Under the pieces are notes generated by a model. It had not been told where the DNA came from. It searched no databases and saw nothing but the letters and a program-made list of their open reading frames with translations. A stretch of 64,000 bases of DNA from AC-32 sp963746155 (lineage in GTDB: Bacteria > Actinomycetota > Thermoleophilia > Gaiellales > Gaiellaceae): positions 496,001-560,000 of the forward strand of contig CAVVAB010000012.1 of assembly GCA_963746155.1 (NCBI GenBank), read 5' to 3'. Below, one piece after another: positions 15,776 through 25,977 of this stretch; the first letter of the stretch is position 1; each line of letters starts with the position of its first letter. The position numbers and the translations under genes were made by a program.

Positions 15776-15792
15776 GGTCCGCGACGCGGACC
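15776..15792 (+). promoter_or_regulatory. Hairpin in the livK leader
   Basis: Six-base stem GGTCCG/CGGACC with a 5-nt loop, about 45 nt before the Shine-Dalgarno. It has no U-tract, so it is not a terminator; role unknown. Confidence 0.3.
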
Positions 15793-15849
15793 GTGGCTGA
15801 ACTACGGCAATCGAGCCGCTCGGATCCGGGGGGACCCAAAGGAGGAGGA

Positions 15850-17166
15850 ATGAAGTCTCGAAAGCGAATCGCCGGCATCGGGCTCTCGACGATCGTCGTC
15901 GTGGCCCTCGTGCTGGCGGCCGTCATGACCGGAGGTGGTACGGCCGCACCCAAGGCGCCGTACTTCGTCGGTCAGGCAGGTTACGCGGGCAAGGCCAAGT
16001 GCGGTATGGGCAACAAGAAGAAGGCGAAGGGGAAGCCGATCAAGATCGGCACGATCAACATGCTCATCCCCGGCGTCGACTTCACGACGATGGCCAAGAT
16101 CGTCAACGCGTACTTCAAGTGCGTGAACGACAACGGCGGCATCCACGGCCGGCCGGTCAAGTACATCCAGTACGTCGAGAACCTCAACCCCGCCCAGCAG
16201 GCGAGCTTCGCTCACAAGCTGATCCAGAGCGACAAGGTCGTCGGCATCGTCGGGAACACGAGCTTCACCGAGTGCGGGACGAACTGGGCGTACTACAAGA
16301 AGATGCACTACACCGTCGTCGGTGCCGGCGTGCAGGCCGAGTGCTACAGCAAGCCGAGCATCGTCGAGTCGAACATGGGCCCCCGCTACTCGAACATCGG
16401 GGCGGCACAGGCCCTGCTCAAGCGTGGTGCGAAGTCGCTGATCGTCGCCTCACCGTCGACGATCTCGGCGTACGCGGACGGCGGCGTCCTCAAGCTCGCG
16501 GCAAAGCATCACATCAAGGGCAAGAGGATCCCGGTCACGCTTCCGCTGACAGATGCCAACTCGCTCGTCACGCAGCTCGTCCAGGAGGCGGGCCAGGGCG
16601 GAGGAGTCATCATCGACTTCACGCCTGACACCGCCCCCGGGATCCTGAACGCGGCGATCGCGCAGGGTGTCATCAACAAGGTGAAGTGGGGATCGTCGAC
16701 TCCGATCGCCAACGAGTTCATGGCGAAGCAGTTCGGGCAGTTCGACAACAAGATCTTCATCAACCAGGAGTTCTCCAACCTGACCAAGAACGCACCTGAC
16801 AGCAACCTCTGGAGGGCGATGAACAGGAAGTACGCCCCCACCGTGGTGCTCCAGGCGTTCGGCCAGATGGGCTACATGGACGCGAAGTTCGCGACCATCG
16901 CCCTGCTGAAGATCAAGGGCCCGATCACGGCCAAGAGCTACAACAACTCGATTCGGAGCCTGAAGAACGTTCACACCGACATCCTCTGCAAGCCGTGGTA
17001 CGTCGGGAATCTTGCGTACCACATCCCGAACAACTACGACGTGACCGTCACGTACAACAACGGCCACATCGTCGTGAAGGACAAGTGCTTCGCGATTGCA
17101 CCGGTCGACAACTCGATCGCGCAGACGCGGAAGTGGGAGAAGAAGTACAAGCTCAACACGAAGTAA
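15850..17166 (+). CDS. ABC transporter substrate-binding protein (Peripla_BP_6, LivK type)
   Basis: A 438-residue exported solute-binding protein. The basic start and hydrophobic stretch (MKSRKRIAGIGLSTIVVVAL) form a signal peptide; no lipobox cysteine is obvious. The type-I fold includes KPIKIGTINMLIPGVDFTTM and VVGIVGNTSFTECGTNWAYY. ATG 15850 has a perfect AAAGGAGGAGGA site; other in-frame starts are weaker. It heads a complete branched-chain-type cassette. Family members also bind aromatic acids, and the catabolic neighbours suggest an aromatic or organic acid rather than leucine (inference). Confidence 0.9.
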   Translation: MKSRKRIAGIGLSTIVVVALVLAAVMTGGGTAAPKAPYFVGQAGYAGKAKCGMGNKKKAKGKPIKIGTINMLIPGVDFTTMAKIVNAYFKCVNDNGGIHGRPVKYIQYVENLNPAQQASFAHKLIQSDKVVGIVGNTSFTECGTNWAYYKKMHYTVVGAGVQAECYSKPSIVESNMGPRYSNIGAAQALLKRGAKSLIVASPSTISAYADGGVLKLAAKHHIKGKRIPVTLPLTDANSLVTQLVQEAGQGGGVIIDFTPDTAPGILNAAIAQGVINKVKWGSSTPIANEFMAKQFGQFDNKIFINQEFSNLTKNAPDSNLWRAMNRKYAPTVVLQAFGQMGYMDAKFATIALLKIKGPITAKSYNNSIRSLKNVHTDILCKPWYVGNLAYHIPNNYDVTVTYNNGHIVVKDKCFAIAPVDNSIAQTRKWEKKYKLNTK

Positions 17167-17219
17167 CGGAGACAACCGAGACCAGATAACGAAACTGATC
17201 AGGATGCCCGCGGTTGCCG

Positions 17220-18149
17220 ATGTCTAGCGTCGTCGCCTTCTCGGTGTTCGGCGTGGACTGGGAGTTCCTGAAGCCGTACATCGTGCTCGGCCTCGCGCTG
17301 GGCGGGGTGTATGCGCTCTCGGGAGTCGGGATCGTCGTGCTCTACAAGGCGACCGGCGTGCTGAACCTCGCGTTCGGCGCCGTCGGAGCCGCGGGCGCCC
17401 TGATCGCGTACTGGATGATCAACCACACGAGTTGGCCGCACTGGTTGGCCTATGCGACGTGTGTTCTCTTCGGCGGGGTCGTCAACCTCCTCTACGGAGT
17501 GTTGTTCGGCCCCGCCTTCGCGAAACGGGACCCGCTGGTGAAGATGATGGGAACGCTCGCGCTCGCGCTGATCTTGCTCGGGATCATGGCGTGGCGGGCT
17601 CCCGCAGGAGGGGCCTTCGTCCGGGTGCTGATCCTCCCGACCTCGAGCCACCGCTACGAGATCTTCGGGGCTTCCGTGAACCTGACGCAGATTCTCTCGC
17701 TCGTGTTCGCACTCGCGCTGACGCTCTGGACAACCCTTTTCCTGCGCTACACGTCTCTCGGGACCGCCTATCGGGCGGTCGCCAACGACCGCGAGATCAC
17801 GGCGACACTCGGAGTACCGGTTCGACGCATCGAGGCGACGGCGTGGTTCGGCTCGGGCCTTGTCTGCGGCGCGGCGGGCCTGCTGCTCGCAGACCTCTAC
17901 ACCTCGCTCGACTACTCCGCGCTGACGTTCCTCGTCATCTCGTCGCTGGCCGCTGCGCTCATCGGCCGCCTCGAGTCGCTGTGGCTCACCCTGCTCGGCG
18001 GCGTCGCCGTCGGCTTCTTTCAGGCCGTGCTCACGCCGTACGGTTCGGTCACGGCGTATCGCGCGGCCACGCCGTTCGTCCTCTCCATCATCGCTCTGCT
18101 CTGGATGGGGCGTCGGCGCGTCGTCATCTTCGCTCCGGCGACGCGCTAG
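17220..18149 (+). CDS. ABC transporter permease (LivH type)
   Basis: A 309-residue membrane permease with about eight helices; family-typical segments are ALGGVYALSGVGIVVLYKAT at the N-terminus and YRAVANDREITATLGVPVRR, the EAA-like loop contacting the ATPase. ATG 17220 is preferred over TTG 17214. A seven-codon frame (17203-17226) overlaps the start and may couple translation. The TAG stop shares its G with the GTG of the next gene (TAGTG). Confidence 0.9.
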   Translation: MSSVVAFSVFGVDWEFLKPYIVLGLALGGVYALSGVGIVVLYKATGVLNLAFGAVGAAGALIAYWMINHTSWPHWLAYATCVLFGGVVNLLYGVLFGPAFAKRDPLVKMMGTLALALILLGIMAWRAPAGGAFVRVLILPTSSHRYEIFGASVNLTQILSLVFALALTLWTTLFLRYTSLGTAYRAVANDREITATLGVPVRRIEATAWFGSGLVCGAAGLLLADLYTSLDYSALTFLVISSLAAALIGRLESLWLTLLGGVAVGFFQAVLTPYGSVTAYRAATPFVLSIIALLWMGRRRVVIFAPATR

Positions 18150-19348
18150 TGGACGCAGCACAGGTCGGCGAAGAGCGAGCGGGACGGGCACGACTGCCGT
18201 CGATCGACCGGCCAACCGTCGTCCGCGGCGTCGTGATCGCCGGGTTGCTCGCGATCACCCTGTTCGTCTTTCCCGCCTGGCTCCAGGGCGACTGGATCAA
18301 CACCCTCACGAGCGTCGCGATCTACTCGGTCGTTGCGGCGGGGCTCGTCATCCTCTACGGGCGCGTGGGGATGATCTCGCTCGGGCAGATCGCGATTCTG
18401 GCGATCGGGACGTGGATCGCCACCCGGCTGAGCTTCGCCACCGATCTTCCATTCCCCGTGCTTCTTCTGGTCACTGGTGCGATCACGTGCGCGGTCGGTG
18501 TACTCATCGGTCTCCCGGCGTTGCGGCTGAGCGGCCTCTACCTGGCGCTGATCACGCTCATGGCCGCAGGGGCGGTCAACATCGTGCTCGCGGTGATCCA
18601 GTTCCCGAACGGAGGCGGGAGTTTCACGGGGCGAACGGACCAGCCGAGCGTCTCCGGGCTCAAGGCTGTACCGCGCCCGTCCATGGCAACGGGAGACAAC
18701 GCGTACTACCGCTACACCGTGATCGTCTGCGCGCTCATGTTCCTGCTAGCGGTCATCCACTTTGCGAGCAAGCCGGGCCGCGCGTGGGCGGCGATTCGGG
18801 AGAGCGAGCCCGCCGCGCTCGCCGCCGGCGTGAACATCACGCGCTACAAGCTCTGGGCGTTCGCACTCGCGTCGTTCATCACCGGCGTGGCAGGCTGCCT
18901 GCTGGCTGCGCAGATCGGCCATCCGAACACGTACAGCTTCCCGACCCAGGACTCGCTCTCACTGATCGCGACCGCGCTGATCGGCGGCATCTTCACACTC
19001 TGGGGCGCGATCATCGCGGGGATCTTCATGCAGCTCCTGCCGTTCCTCTTCCAGGCGCAGTGGACGGTCAACCCCAACTTCCTGCTGATCGTCTTCGGCG
19101 CCGGGCTGCTCCAGGTGCTCCTGAGTGCGCCGGGCGGCCTGATCGACCAGTTCCCGAAGGACATGGCCAATCTCGGGCGGCTGATCGCGCGCAAGGTGCC
19201 CGTGACCCGCCAGGCGGTGCTCGGGATCTGCAGCATCCTCGCACTCATCATCGGGATCGTCTTGCTCGTCACGGTCAAGGGCACGCCGCTTCTCGGCGTA
19301 GTCGTCCTCATCCTCTCCCCGGTCTTCGCGACCCTGGCTCAGGACTGA
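18149..19348 (+). CDS. ABC transporter permease (LivM type)
   Basis: A 399-residue permease, second membrane subunit. It has LVILYGRVGMISLGQIAILA and the LivM signature loop GRAWAAIRESEPAALAAGVN, plus an extra C-terminal hydrophobic pair (VLGICSILALIIGIVLLVTV) beyond the usual ~330 residues. GTG 18149 overlaps the LivH stop by one base. LivG follows after 3 bp. Confidence 0.9.
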   Translation: MDAAQVGEERAGRARLPSIDRPTVVRGVVIAGLLAITLFVFPAWLQGDWINTLTSVAIYSVVAAGLVILYGRVGMISLGQIAILAIGTWIATRLSFATDLPFPVLLLVTGAITCAVGVLIGLPALRLSGLYLALITLMAAGAVNIVLAVIQFPNGGGSFTGRTDQPSVSGLKAVPRPSMATGDNAYYRYTVIVCALMFLLAVIHFASKPGRAWAAIRESEPAALAAGVNITRYKLWAFALASFITGVAGCLLAAQIGHPNTYSFPTQDSLSLIATALIGGIFTLWGAIIAGIFMQLLPFLFQAQWTVNPNFLLIVFGAGLLQVLLSAPGGLIDQFPKDMANLGRLIARKVPVTRQAVLGICSILALIIGIVLLVTVKGTPLLGVVVLILSPVFATLAQD

Positions 19349-19351
19349 CAC

Positions 19352-20068
19352 GTGATCGAGGTCAAGGGACTCACGGTCAAGTTCTCGGGCGTCATTCCGA
19401 TCGACGACATGAGCGTCACCTTTCCGGGCGGCGCCTGCGGCCTGATCGGCCCGAACGGCGCGGGCAAGACGACGTTCTTCAACGTGCTCTCGGGCTTCGT
19501 CAAGCCTGCGGCCGGCTCGATCCAGGCATTCGGCGAAGACCTGCTGAAACTCGTCGACTTCCGCCGGGCGCGCTGGGGGTTGCGGAGAACGTTCCAGACG
19601 GAGCAGGCGATCGAGCAGCTCTCGGTGTTCGACAACGTGGCGATGATCCACGAGCACTCCGGAGCGGGCCGCGCCGAGCGCAACGAGGCGGTCATGACGG
19701 CGATCGACTTCGTCGGGCTCGAGGCCGATCCCCGAGCCAAGGTCGGAGGGCTCGGCGCGCGGGAGCGCCGGCTGGTGGAGGTCGCTCGCGCGGTCGTCGG
19801 CAAGCCCAGGGTCGTCTTGCTCGACGAGCCGGCCGCCGGCTTGCCGGACGAGGAGACGCGGCACCTCGCGGAGGTCGTCAAGCGGATCCCGCAGCACTTC
19901 GGTGCGCTCGTGATCCTCGTCGACCACGACATGAGTCTCGTGTCCGCGTGCTGCGAGACGACGGCCGTCCTGGATTTCGGAAAGCTGATCGCCTCGGGGC
20001 CGACCGCCGAAGTGCTCCGCGACGAGTCAGTGATCAACGCGTACCTGGGCACCGAGGAGGAGCTGTGA
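19352..20068 (+). CDS. ABC transporter ATP-binding protein (LivG type)
   Basis: A 238-residue ATPase: Walker A GPNGAGKTTFFNVLSG, a variant signature GGLGARERRLVEVARAVVG in place of LSxGxQRR, Walker B PRVVLLDEPAAGL and H-loop ILVDHDM. The altered signature is common among LivG proteins. It energises uptake by the LivH/LivM pair. The stop overlaps the GTG of LivF (GTGA). Confidence 0.9.
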   Translation: MIEVKGLTVKFSGVIPIDDMSVTFPGGACGLIGPNGAGKTTFFNVLSGFVKPAAGSIQAFGEDLLKLVDFRRARWGLRRTFQTEQAIEQLSVFDNVAMIHEHSGAGRAERNEAVMTAIDFVGLEADPRAKVGGLGARERRLVEVARAVVGKPRVVLLDEPAAGLPDEETRHLAEVVKRIPQHFGALVILVDHDMSLVSACCETTAVLDFGKLIASGPTAEVLRDESVINAYLGTEEEL

Positions 20069-20830
20069 GCGAGGCCAACGGAGCGGCCACGCTCCGCCTC
20101 GACGGCCTGTCGGTCCCGCGTGCGGGCCGCGATGTCGTTCACGAGGTCTCGCTCGAGATCCCGCGCGGCGAGGTGACCGCGCTGCTCGGCGCCAACGGCG
20201 CGGGCAAGTCGACGCTCGTGCTCGGCGTCGCCGGTGTCCTGCGCCCGAGCGCGGGCCGCGTGCTGCTCGGCGATCGCGAGCTCACCAAGGCCTCCCCGGA
20301 GAAGATTCGCGGCGCAGGCGTTGCCGTTGTCCCCGAGGGCAGGCGGCTCTTGCCGGCGCTCACGATCGAGGACAACCTCCGCGTGGCGACCTACGCGTTG
20401 TCACGCCAGCAGAAGAAGGAAGGGACTGCCTACGCACTCAAGCTCTTCCCGGAGCTCGAGCGCCGCTGGCACACTCCGGGCCGCCTGCTGTCGGGCGGCG
20501 AGCAGCAGATGCTCGTGCTCGCGCAGGCACTCGTCTCGCATCCGGGGTTTATCCTCATCGACGAGCTCTCGCTCGGGCTCGCGCCGGTCGTCGTGAAGCG
20601 GCTCGTGCCGACGATCGAGTCCGTTGTTGCTTCGGGTGTAGGCGTGCTGCTGATCGAGCAGTTCGCGCACCTCGCGCTCTCTCTCGCTGAGAGCGCCTAC
20701 GTGCTCGAGGGCGGGCGCATCCGCTACCAGGGCACCGCGAAGGAGCTCAAGAGCCGGCCCGAGGTTCTCCATTCCGCGTACTTCACGGGGCGGCGAGGCA
20801 ATCGGCGGCGGCGCGACCGGCGGGAGCTGA
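20065..20830 (+). CDS. ABC transporter ATP-binding protein (LivF type), frameshifted near its end
   Basis: About 255 residues: Walker A GANGAGKSTLVLGVAG, Q-loop VVPEGRRLLPALTIEDN, signature LLSGGEQQMLVLAQAL, Walker B PGFILIDELSLGLAPV. Here the signature and Glu are canonical. The frame as written runs on into a basic tail inside the next gene. Removing one G from the GGGG at 20787-20790 gives a short tail (GGEAIGGGATGGS) and a TGA at 20828-20830, one base before the next GTG, matching the tight packing of this operon. I take the latter as the true end. Confidence 0.87.
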
Positions 20831-20831
20831 C

Positions 20832-21209
20832 GTGGCGCTCCGGACCCTCGACGCGAGCCGTGCCGAGGCGGTCGAGGCGCTGTGTGAGCTGTTCGTCCCC
20901 GGCTCGGGACGCGTCGGTCCGGTCGTCTACGTCGACGCGCTGCTGACGGGGATGCCGCCCCCGGTGCAGGAGGCAATGCTCGGCGCGATCGACACGCTCG
21001 CGCCCGCGGCCGCGGAGGGCGCCGATGCCCTCGCCGAGCACGCGCGGACACCCGAGTTCGCGATGGTGCGCGCGCTCGCGGTCGAGGCCTACTACAGCGA
21101 CTTCGTGGCGCCGGACAGGGAAGGCCCGGGGGCGTGGTCGGAGATCGACTTCAACTCGCCGCTCGCGACGCGCCTCGCCAAGGACTGGTCGTACATGGGG
21201 ATCGCGTGA
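20832..21209 (+). CDS. Gluconate 2-dehydrogenase subunit 3-like protein
   Basis: A 125-residue small subunit of the kind that accompanies GMC-family dehydrogenases: FVPGSGRVGPVVYVDALLTG, then acidic-aromatic EAYYSDFVAPDREGPGAWSE and the tail LAKDWSYMGIA. Known relatives are small subunits that stabilise or export the flavoprotein. No Tat signal is visible, so the complex is probably cytoplasmic. The stop overlaps the GTG of the GMC gene (GTGA). Confidence 0.78.
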   Translation: MALRTLDASRAEAVEALCELFVPGSGRVGPVVYVDALLTGMPPPVQEAMLGAIDTLAPAAAEGADALAEHARTPEFAMVRALAVEAYYSDFVAPDREGPGAWSEIDFNSPLATRLAKDWSYMGIA

Positions 21210-22637
21210 AGGACCGCTTCGACGTCGTCGTGGTCGGCTCGGGCGCGGGCGGAGGCGTCGTCGCCGGCGAGCTCGCGCAACGCGGGCGCGACGTCCTCCT
21301 GCTGGAGATCGGCAAGCACTACACGGCCGCCGACTTCGTGCGCTGGGAGGCGAAGGCGACGCACGATCTCTGGTGGCCGCTGCGCCTCGCGCCGCTGCCG
21401 AGCGGCGAGATGGTCGCGTTCCTCGCGGGCCGCTGCGTCGGCGGAACGACGACGATCAACACCAAGGTCGCGCTCCGGGCTCACGAGCAGGACGTCGCGA
21501 AATGGCACGCGGAGACCGGCCTGACGAACGAGAGCGGCGAGCCGTTCGCGCGCCTCCGACCTCGATCCGTACTACGACCGCGTCGAGCAGGTGCTCGGCG
21601 TGCGCGAGCGGACCGACTGGACGAAGAGCGTCTACACCGTCGAGCCCGGCTTCAAGGCGCTCGGCGCCGAGCTGGAGCCGGTGCGCTCGTACACGGACGT
21701 GAACTGCATGCGCTGCGGCTCGTGCCTCCAGGGCTGCCCGACCAACGCGGGGAAGTCGACCCAGAACACGTACATCCACGAGGCGTGGGCGCGCGGGCTG
21801 CTCGAGCTGCGGGCCGAGGCCGCGGTCGAGCGCGTGCTGGTCGAGGACGGCGTTGCGACCGGCGTGGAGTACGTGGACGCGGCGGGAGAGCGGCAGACGG
21901 TGCGCGCGGAGGCGGTTGTCGTTGCCGCCGGATCGCTGAACACGCCTCAGCTGCTGCTGCGCTCCGGGTTGAACAACGACGCGATCGGGAAGCACCTCGG
22001 ACTCCATCCCGTCCGCCTCGTCTACGGGCTCTTCGACGAGCCGCAGGATGCGCACATGGTCTACCCGATCACCGCGCACTGCATGGATCGCCAGCTCGAC
22101 GAGGACGGCGGCTTCGTGGTCGAGGCGACGACGATCCAGGATCCGATCGCGTTCGCCACGACGCTGTGTGACGAGAACGGGCCGATGTGGGGACAGCCGC
22201 TCGTCGACGCCGTGCACAGGTTCCGGCACTGGGTCGGGCTGCTGCCGCTCGTCACCGACGAGAACAACGCCTCCGTCGTGATCGACGACAACGGGAACGA
22301 GCGGTTCGACATCGACTTCGGGCCGACCGAGCTCGAGCGGATCGAGGCGTCGCTTCAGTTCAGCCGCGAGGTGCTCGAGGCCGCGGGCGCCAAGCAGGTC
22401 TGCTGGACCGGGCTCGCGTCGACCCACGTGCAGGGCAGCTGCCGGATGGGGGACGACCCGGAGCGCTCGGTTGTCGACCGGAACGGCGAGTCGCACGACG
22501 TGAAGCGGCTCTTCGTCGGCGACGGCTCGCTCGTTCCGCGCACGATGTCGGTCAACCCGTCGCTGACGATCATGGCGCTGGCTACGAGGCTCGCCGAGCA
22601 CCTGGACGCTGACCCGAACGGCTACCTCGCCGCATGA
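21206..22637 (+). CDS. GMC-family flavoprotein dehydrogenase, large subunit, frameshifted
   Basis: About 476 residues. The N-terminal FAD fold is VVVGSGAGGGVVAGELAQRG; GRCVGGTTTINTKVALR is the GMC signature. After a one-base shift at 21554-21556 (surplus C) it continues DLDPYYDRVEQVLGV and a cysteine cluster, CMRCGSCLQGCPTNAGKS, of the sort seen in subunit-3-associated GMC enzymes and alcohol oxidases. The C-terminus has the substrate-site region STHVQGSCRMGDDPE and VNPSLTIMALATRLAEHL. It oxidises an alcohol or sugar of unknown identity with an unknown acceptor. Coupled to the zinc alcohol dehydrogenase (ATGA). Confidence 0.82.
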
Positions 22638-23656
22638 AGGCGGCGCTGCTCGCGGAGTACCACCGGCCGCTCGAGCTCGTCGAGCGGCCGGATCCGGAGC
22701 CGCAGCGCTCGCGCGACGTGGTCGTCCGCGTCGGCGGCGCCGGGGTCTGCGCGACCGACCTGCACGCGATCGATGGGCTGATGGAGCCGGCGGGCCTGAA
22801 ACCGCCGGTCGTGCTCGGCCACGAGAACGCGGGCTGGGTGCACGCGGTGGGCGACGACGTGACGGCGGCGAAGGTCGGCGACGCGGTGCTCGTCTACCCG
22901 CCCTACAGCTGCGGGCTCTGCGTTGCGTGCCGGCGCGGGAAGGACATGCACTGCGAGCGGCACCAGTTCACAGGCCTCACCTGTGACGGCGGCTTCGCCG
23001 ACTACGTCCTGGTCGACGAGCGGTCGCTGATCCAGCTCCCGCCGGGTGTCGAGCCGGTGGAGGTGGCGCCGCACTCCGACGCCGGGATCACCGCCTACCA
23101 CGCCGTAAAGGCGCTCGTCCCACGGCTCGCCCCCGACACGACCACCGTGCTGATCGGCGTCGGCGGCGTCGGGCACATCGCGCTCCAGCTCCTGCACGCG
23201 CTCGGCCCGGGCACGGTCGTCGCGATCGACACCGACGAGCGGCGCCGCAAGCTTGCGCAGGAGCTCGGCGCGGACGAGGTGCTCGGCGAGCAGGGAGATC
23301 CGGCGGACCCGGTCCGGGAGCTGACCGGCGGCAGGGGCGCGGACATCGTCCTCGACCTCGTCGGCACCGACGAGACGCACGCGTCCGGCCTGCAGATGCT
23401 GGCGCGCGGCGGCCTCTACTCGGTCGTCGGATATGGCGGCACCGTCTCGGTCCCGTCTGTCGCCCTGGTTGCCGAGGACATCGGGATCGCGGGCAACCTC
23501 GTCGGCAACTGGATCGACCTCTGGGAGCTTCTCCAGCTCCACGGCCGCGGGGCGATCACGCTCAAGACGGAGACGCACACGCTCGACGACGTGAACGAGG
23601 TGCTCGGCCGGCTGCGCGAGGGCGACGTCACCGGCCGCGCCGTGCTCGTGCCTTGA
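22634..23656 (+). CDS. Zinc-dependent alcohol dehydrogenase (MDR family)
   Basis: A 340-residue medium-chain dehydrogenase. Catalytic zinc ligands are in GAGVCATDLHAIDG and VVLGHENAGWVHAVG; the structural zinc loop is CGLCVACRRGKDMHC; the NAD(P) fold is VLIGVGGVGHIALQLLHALG followed by Asp in VVAIDTDERRR, which favours NAD. It should interconvert an alcohol and aldehyde or ketone supplied by the same operon. The stop overlaps the TTG of the CoA ligase. Confidence 0.9.
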   Translation: MKAALLAEYHRPLELVERPDPEPQRSRDVVVRVGGAGVCATDLHAIDGLMEPAGLKPPVVLGHENAGWVHAVGDDVTAAKVGDAVLVYPPYSCGLCVACRRGKDMHCERHQFTGLTCDGGFADYVLVDERSLIQLPPGVEPVEVAPHSDAGITAYHAVKALVPRLAPDTTTVLIGVGGVGHIALQLLHALGPGTVVAIDTDERRRKLAQELGADEVLGEQGDPADPVRELTGGRGADIVLDLVGTDETHASGLQMLARGGLYSVVGYGGTVSVPSVALVAEDIGIAGNLVGNWIDLWELLQLHGRGAITLKTETHTLDDVNEVLGRLREGDVTGRAVLVP

Positions 23657-25598
23657 TTCAAGGCGACGTCGTCTGGACTCCGCCGCCGGACGCGCGTGAG
23701 CGGACGGAGCTCGGCCGCTACATGGGGTGGCTCGAGCGCGAGCGCAGGCTCGACCTCGCCGACTACGACGCGCTCTGGCGCTGGTCGGTCACGGATCTCG
23801 AGGGCTTCTGGTCGTCGCTCTGGGACTTCTTCGAGGTCCGCGCGCACACGCCGTACGAGCGCGTGCTCGGCTCGCGGGAGATGCCCGGCGCGGAGTGGTT
23901 CCCGGGCGCGCGGCTGAACTTCGCCGAGCACATGGTCGGCCGCGACGACGATCTCGACGCGGTGGCGGTCGTCGCGCACTCGCAGACACGCGAGTCGTTC
24001 GAGCTCACGTTCGGCGAGCTCCGCGAGCAGGTGGCGCGGGCCCGCGCCGGGCTGCAGCGGCTCGGGGTCGGCGAGGGAGACCGCGTGGTCGCGTACCTGC
24101 CGAACATCCCGGAGACGCTCGTCGCGTTCCTCGCCTGCGCCAGCCTCGGCGCGATCTGGGCGACGTGCCCGCCCGAGTTCGGGGTGCGCAGCGTCCTTCA
24201 CCGCCTCGGCCAGCTCGAGCCGAAGCTGCTGCTTGCCGTCGCCGGCTATCGCTGGGGCGAGCGGCTGGTCGACCGCCGTCAGGAGGTGATGGAGGTGCGC
24301 AGCGGGCTGCCGAGCCTCGGGGCCGTCGTCGACGTCCCGTACCCGGAGCCGGGGCTCGCCGACGCGGTCTCCTGGGGCGAGCTCCTGGCGGACGAGGGCC
24401 CGCTCGAGTTCGAGCCGTTGCCGTTCACGCACCCGCTCTACGTCCTGTTCTCCTCGGGCACGACCGGCCTCCCGAAGGCGATCGTGCACGGCCACGGCGG
24501 GATCCTGCTCGAGCATCAGAAGAACCACTCGCTCAGTTGGGACCTGAAGCCCGGCGACCGGCTGCAGTGGTTCACGACGACCGCGTGGATGATGTGGAAC
24601 GCGCTCGTCTCGACCCTGCTCCTGCGCGCGTCGGTCGTGATGATCGACGGCAACCCTGCGCACCCCGACCTCTCGTATCAGTGGGCTCTCGCCGAGGAGA
24701 CGAGGCCGACGATGCTCGGCGTCAGCCCGGCCTTCGTCATGGCCTGCCGCAAGGAGGGCCTCGAGCCCGGCCGTCGCTTCGACCTCTCGTCGATCCGCTC
24801 GATCGGCGCCGCCGGCTCGCCGCTGCCGGTCGAAGGGTTCGAGTGGCTCTACGACCAGCTCGGCCCGGAGGTGTTCATCAACCTCGGCAGCGGCGGGACG
24901 GACATCTGCACGGGGATCGTGCAGGGTTACCCGCTCCTGCCCGTCTACGCGGGCGAGATCTCCGGGCGCTGCCTGGGGGTCGACGTGCAGGCGTTCTCGT
25001 CGGAAGGGCAGCCGGTCGTCGGCGAACTCGGTGAGCTCGTGATCACGCAGCCGATGCCCTCGATGCCGGTCGGGCTCTGGAACGACCCCGACGGCTCGCG
25101 CATGCGCGCCGCCTACTTCGACCACTTCCCGGGCGTCTGGCGCCACGGCGACTGGATCATGTTCACCGAGCGCGGCAGCTCGGTCATCACCGGCCGCTCG
25201 GACGCGACGCTCAACCGCGGCGGCGTGCGGCTCGGGACGAGCGAGTTCTACGTCGTCGTCGAGGAGATCGACGAGGTGCTCGACAGCCTGGTCGTCCACC
25301 TGGACGAGGGCGACGAGCTGCTCCTGTTCGTCGCGCTGCGCGACGGGGTCGAGCTGGACGACGAGCTACGCGGCGCGGATCGCCACGGTGCTGCGCACGG
25401 CGCTCTCTCCGCGCCACGCGCCCGACGCGATCGTCGCGGTGCCCTCGATCCCGCGCACGTTGACCGGCAAGAAGCTCGAGCTGCCCGTCAAGAACATCCT
25501 CATGGGGGCACGAGGCCGAGGACGTCGCCAGCAAGGACGCGCTGGTCGATCCCTCGTCGCTCGATGCGTTCGTCGACTACGCGCGGGTGAGAGCCTGA
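23653..25598 (+). CDS. Acetoacetyl-CoA synthetase-like acyl-CoA ligase, frameshifted twice
   Basis: About 648 residues of the ACS/AACS branch of adenylate-forming ligases. The N-terminal ACAS cap (DLEGFWSSLWDFFEVRAHTP, PGAEWFPGARLNFAEHMVG) and the AMP motif (VLFSSGTTGLPKAIVHGHG) are clear, as is GRSDATLNRGGVRLGTSEFY. Two +1 shifts, near 25372 and in G5 at 25504-25508, break the C-terminal domain; the rejoined sequence contains the acylation lysine region RTLTGKKLELPVKNILMG. Family members activate acetoacetate or related 3-oxoacids with ATP and CoA. The TTG start overlaps the dehydrogenase stop. Confidence 0.85.
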
Positions 25599-25976
25599 TG
25601 CCGCTCGAGCGACTCCACCACGTGCTCGTCCTCACGGACGACCTCGAGACGACGAAGGCGTTCTACGAGGCTCTCGGGCTCGAGGTCGGGGAGCGGCCGC
25701 GCGCTCGAGTTTCCGGGCTACTGGCTCTACCTCGACGGCGTTCCATGCCTGCACGTTGCAGACCGCGCTGCCTACGAGGCGCATGCGGCGACGCTCGGCT
25801 TGCGCGTCGGCGACGCGGTGGACCACCTCGCGTTCGCGGGGGCGGACTACGAGCAGTTGGCCGCGCGCCTCGAAGAGGCCGCTGTCCCCGCGGTGCCAAA
25901 CGCCGCTCCCGGCATTCGCCAGCTCTTCCTCACCGACCCGAACGGCGTCCGGGTCGAGATCAACGTCGTGGATTAG
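25598..25976 (+). CDS. VOC (glyoxalase/bleomycin-resistance) family protein, frameshifted
   Basis: About 125 residues, one VOC module. Beginning LERLHHVLVLTDDLETTKAF with the first metal His, then after a one-base shift near 25701-25703 GYWLYLDGVPCLHVADRAAY, VDHLAFAGADYEQLAARL with the second His, and LTDPNGVRVEINVVD with the metal Glu. VOC folds serve lactoyl-glutathione lyases, epimerases and dioxygenases; a single module last in the operon does not reveal which. ATG 25598 overlaps the ligase stop. Confidence 0.78.
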
Positions 25977-25977
25977 C

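Noticed and set aside
17203..17226. Seven-codon upstream frame as an attenuator leader peptide
   Set aside because: No run of regulatory codons and no terminator structure; noted only as possible coupling.
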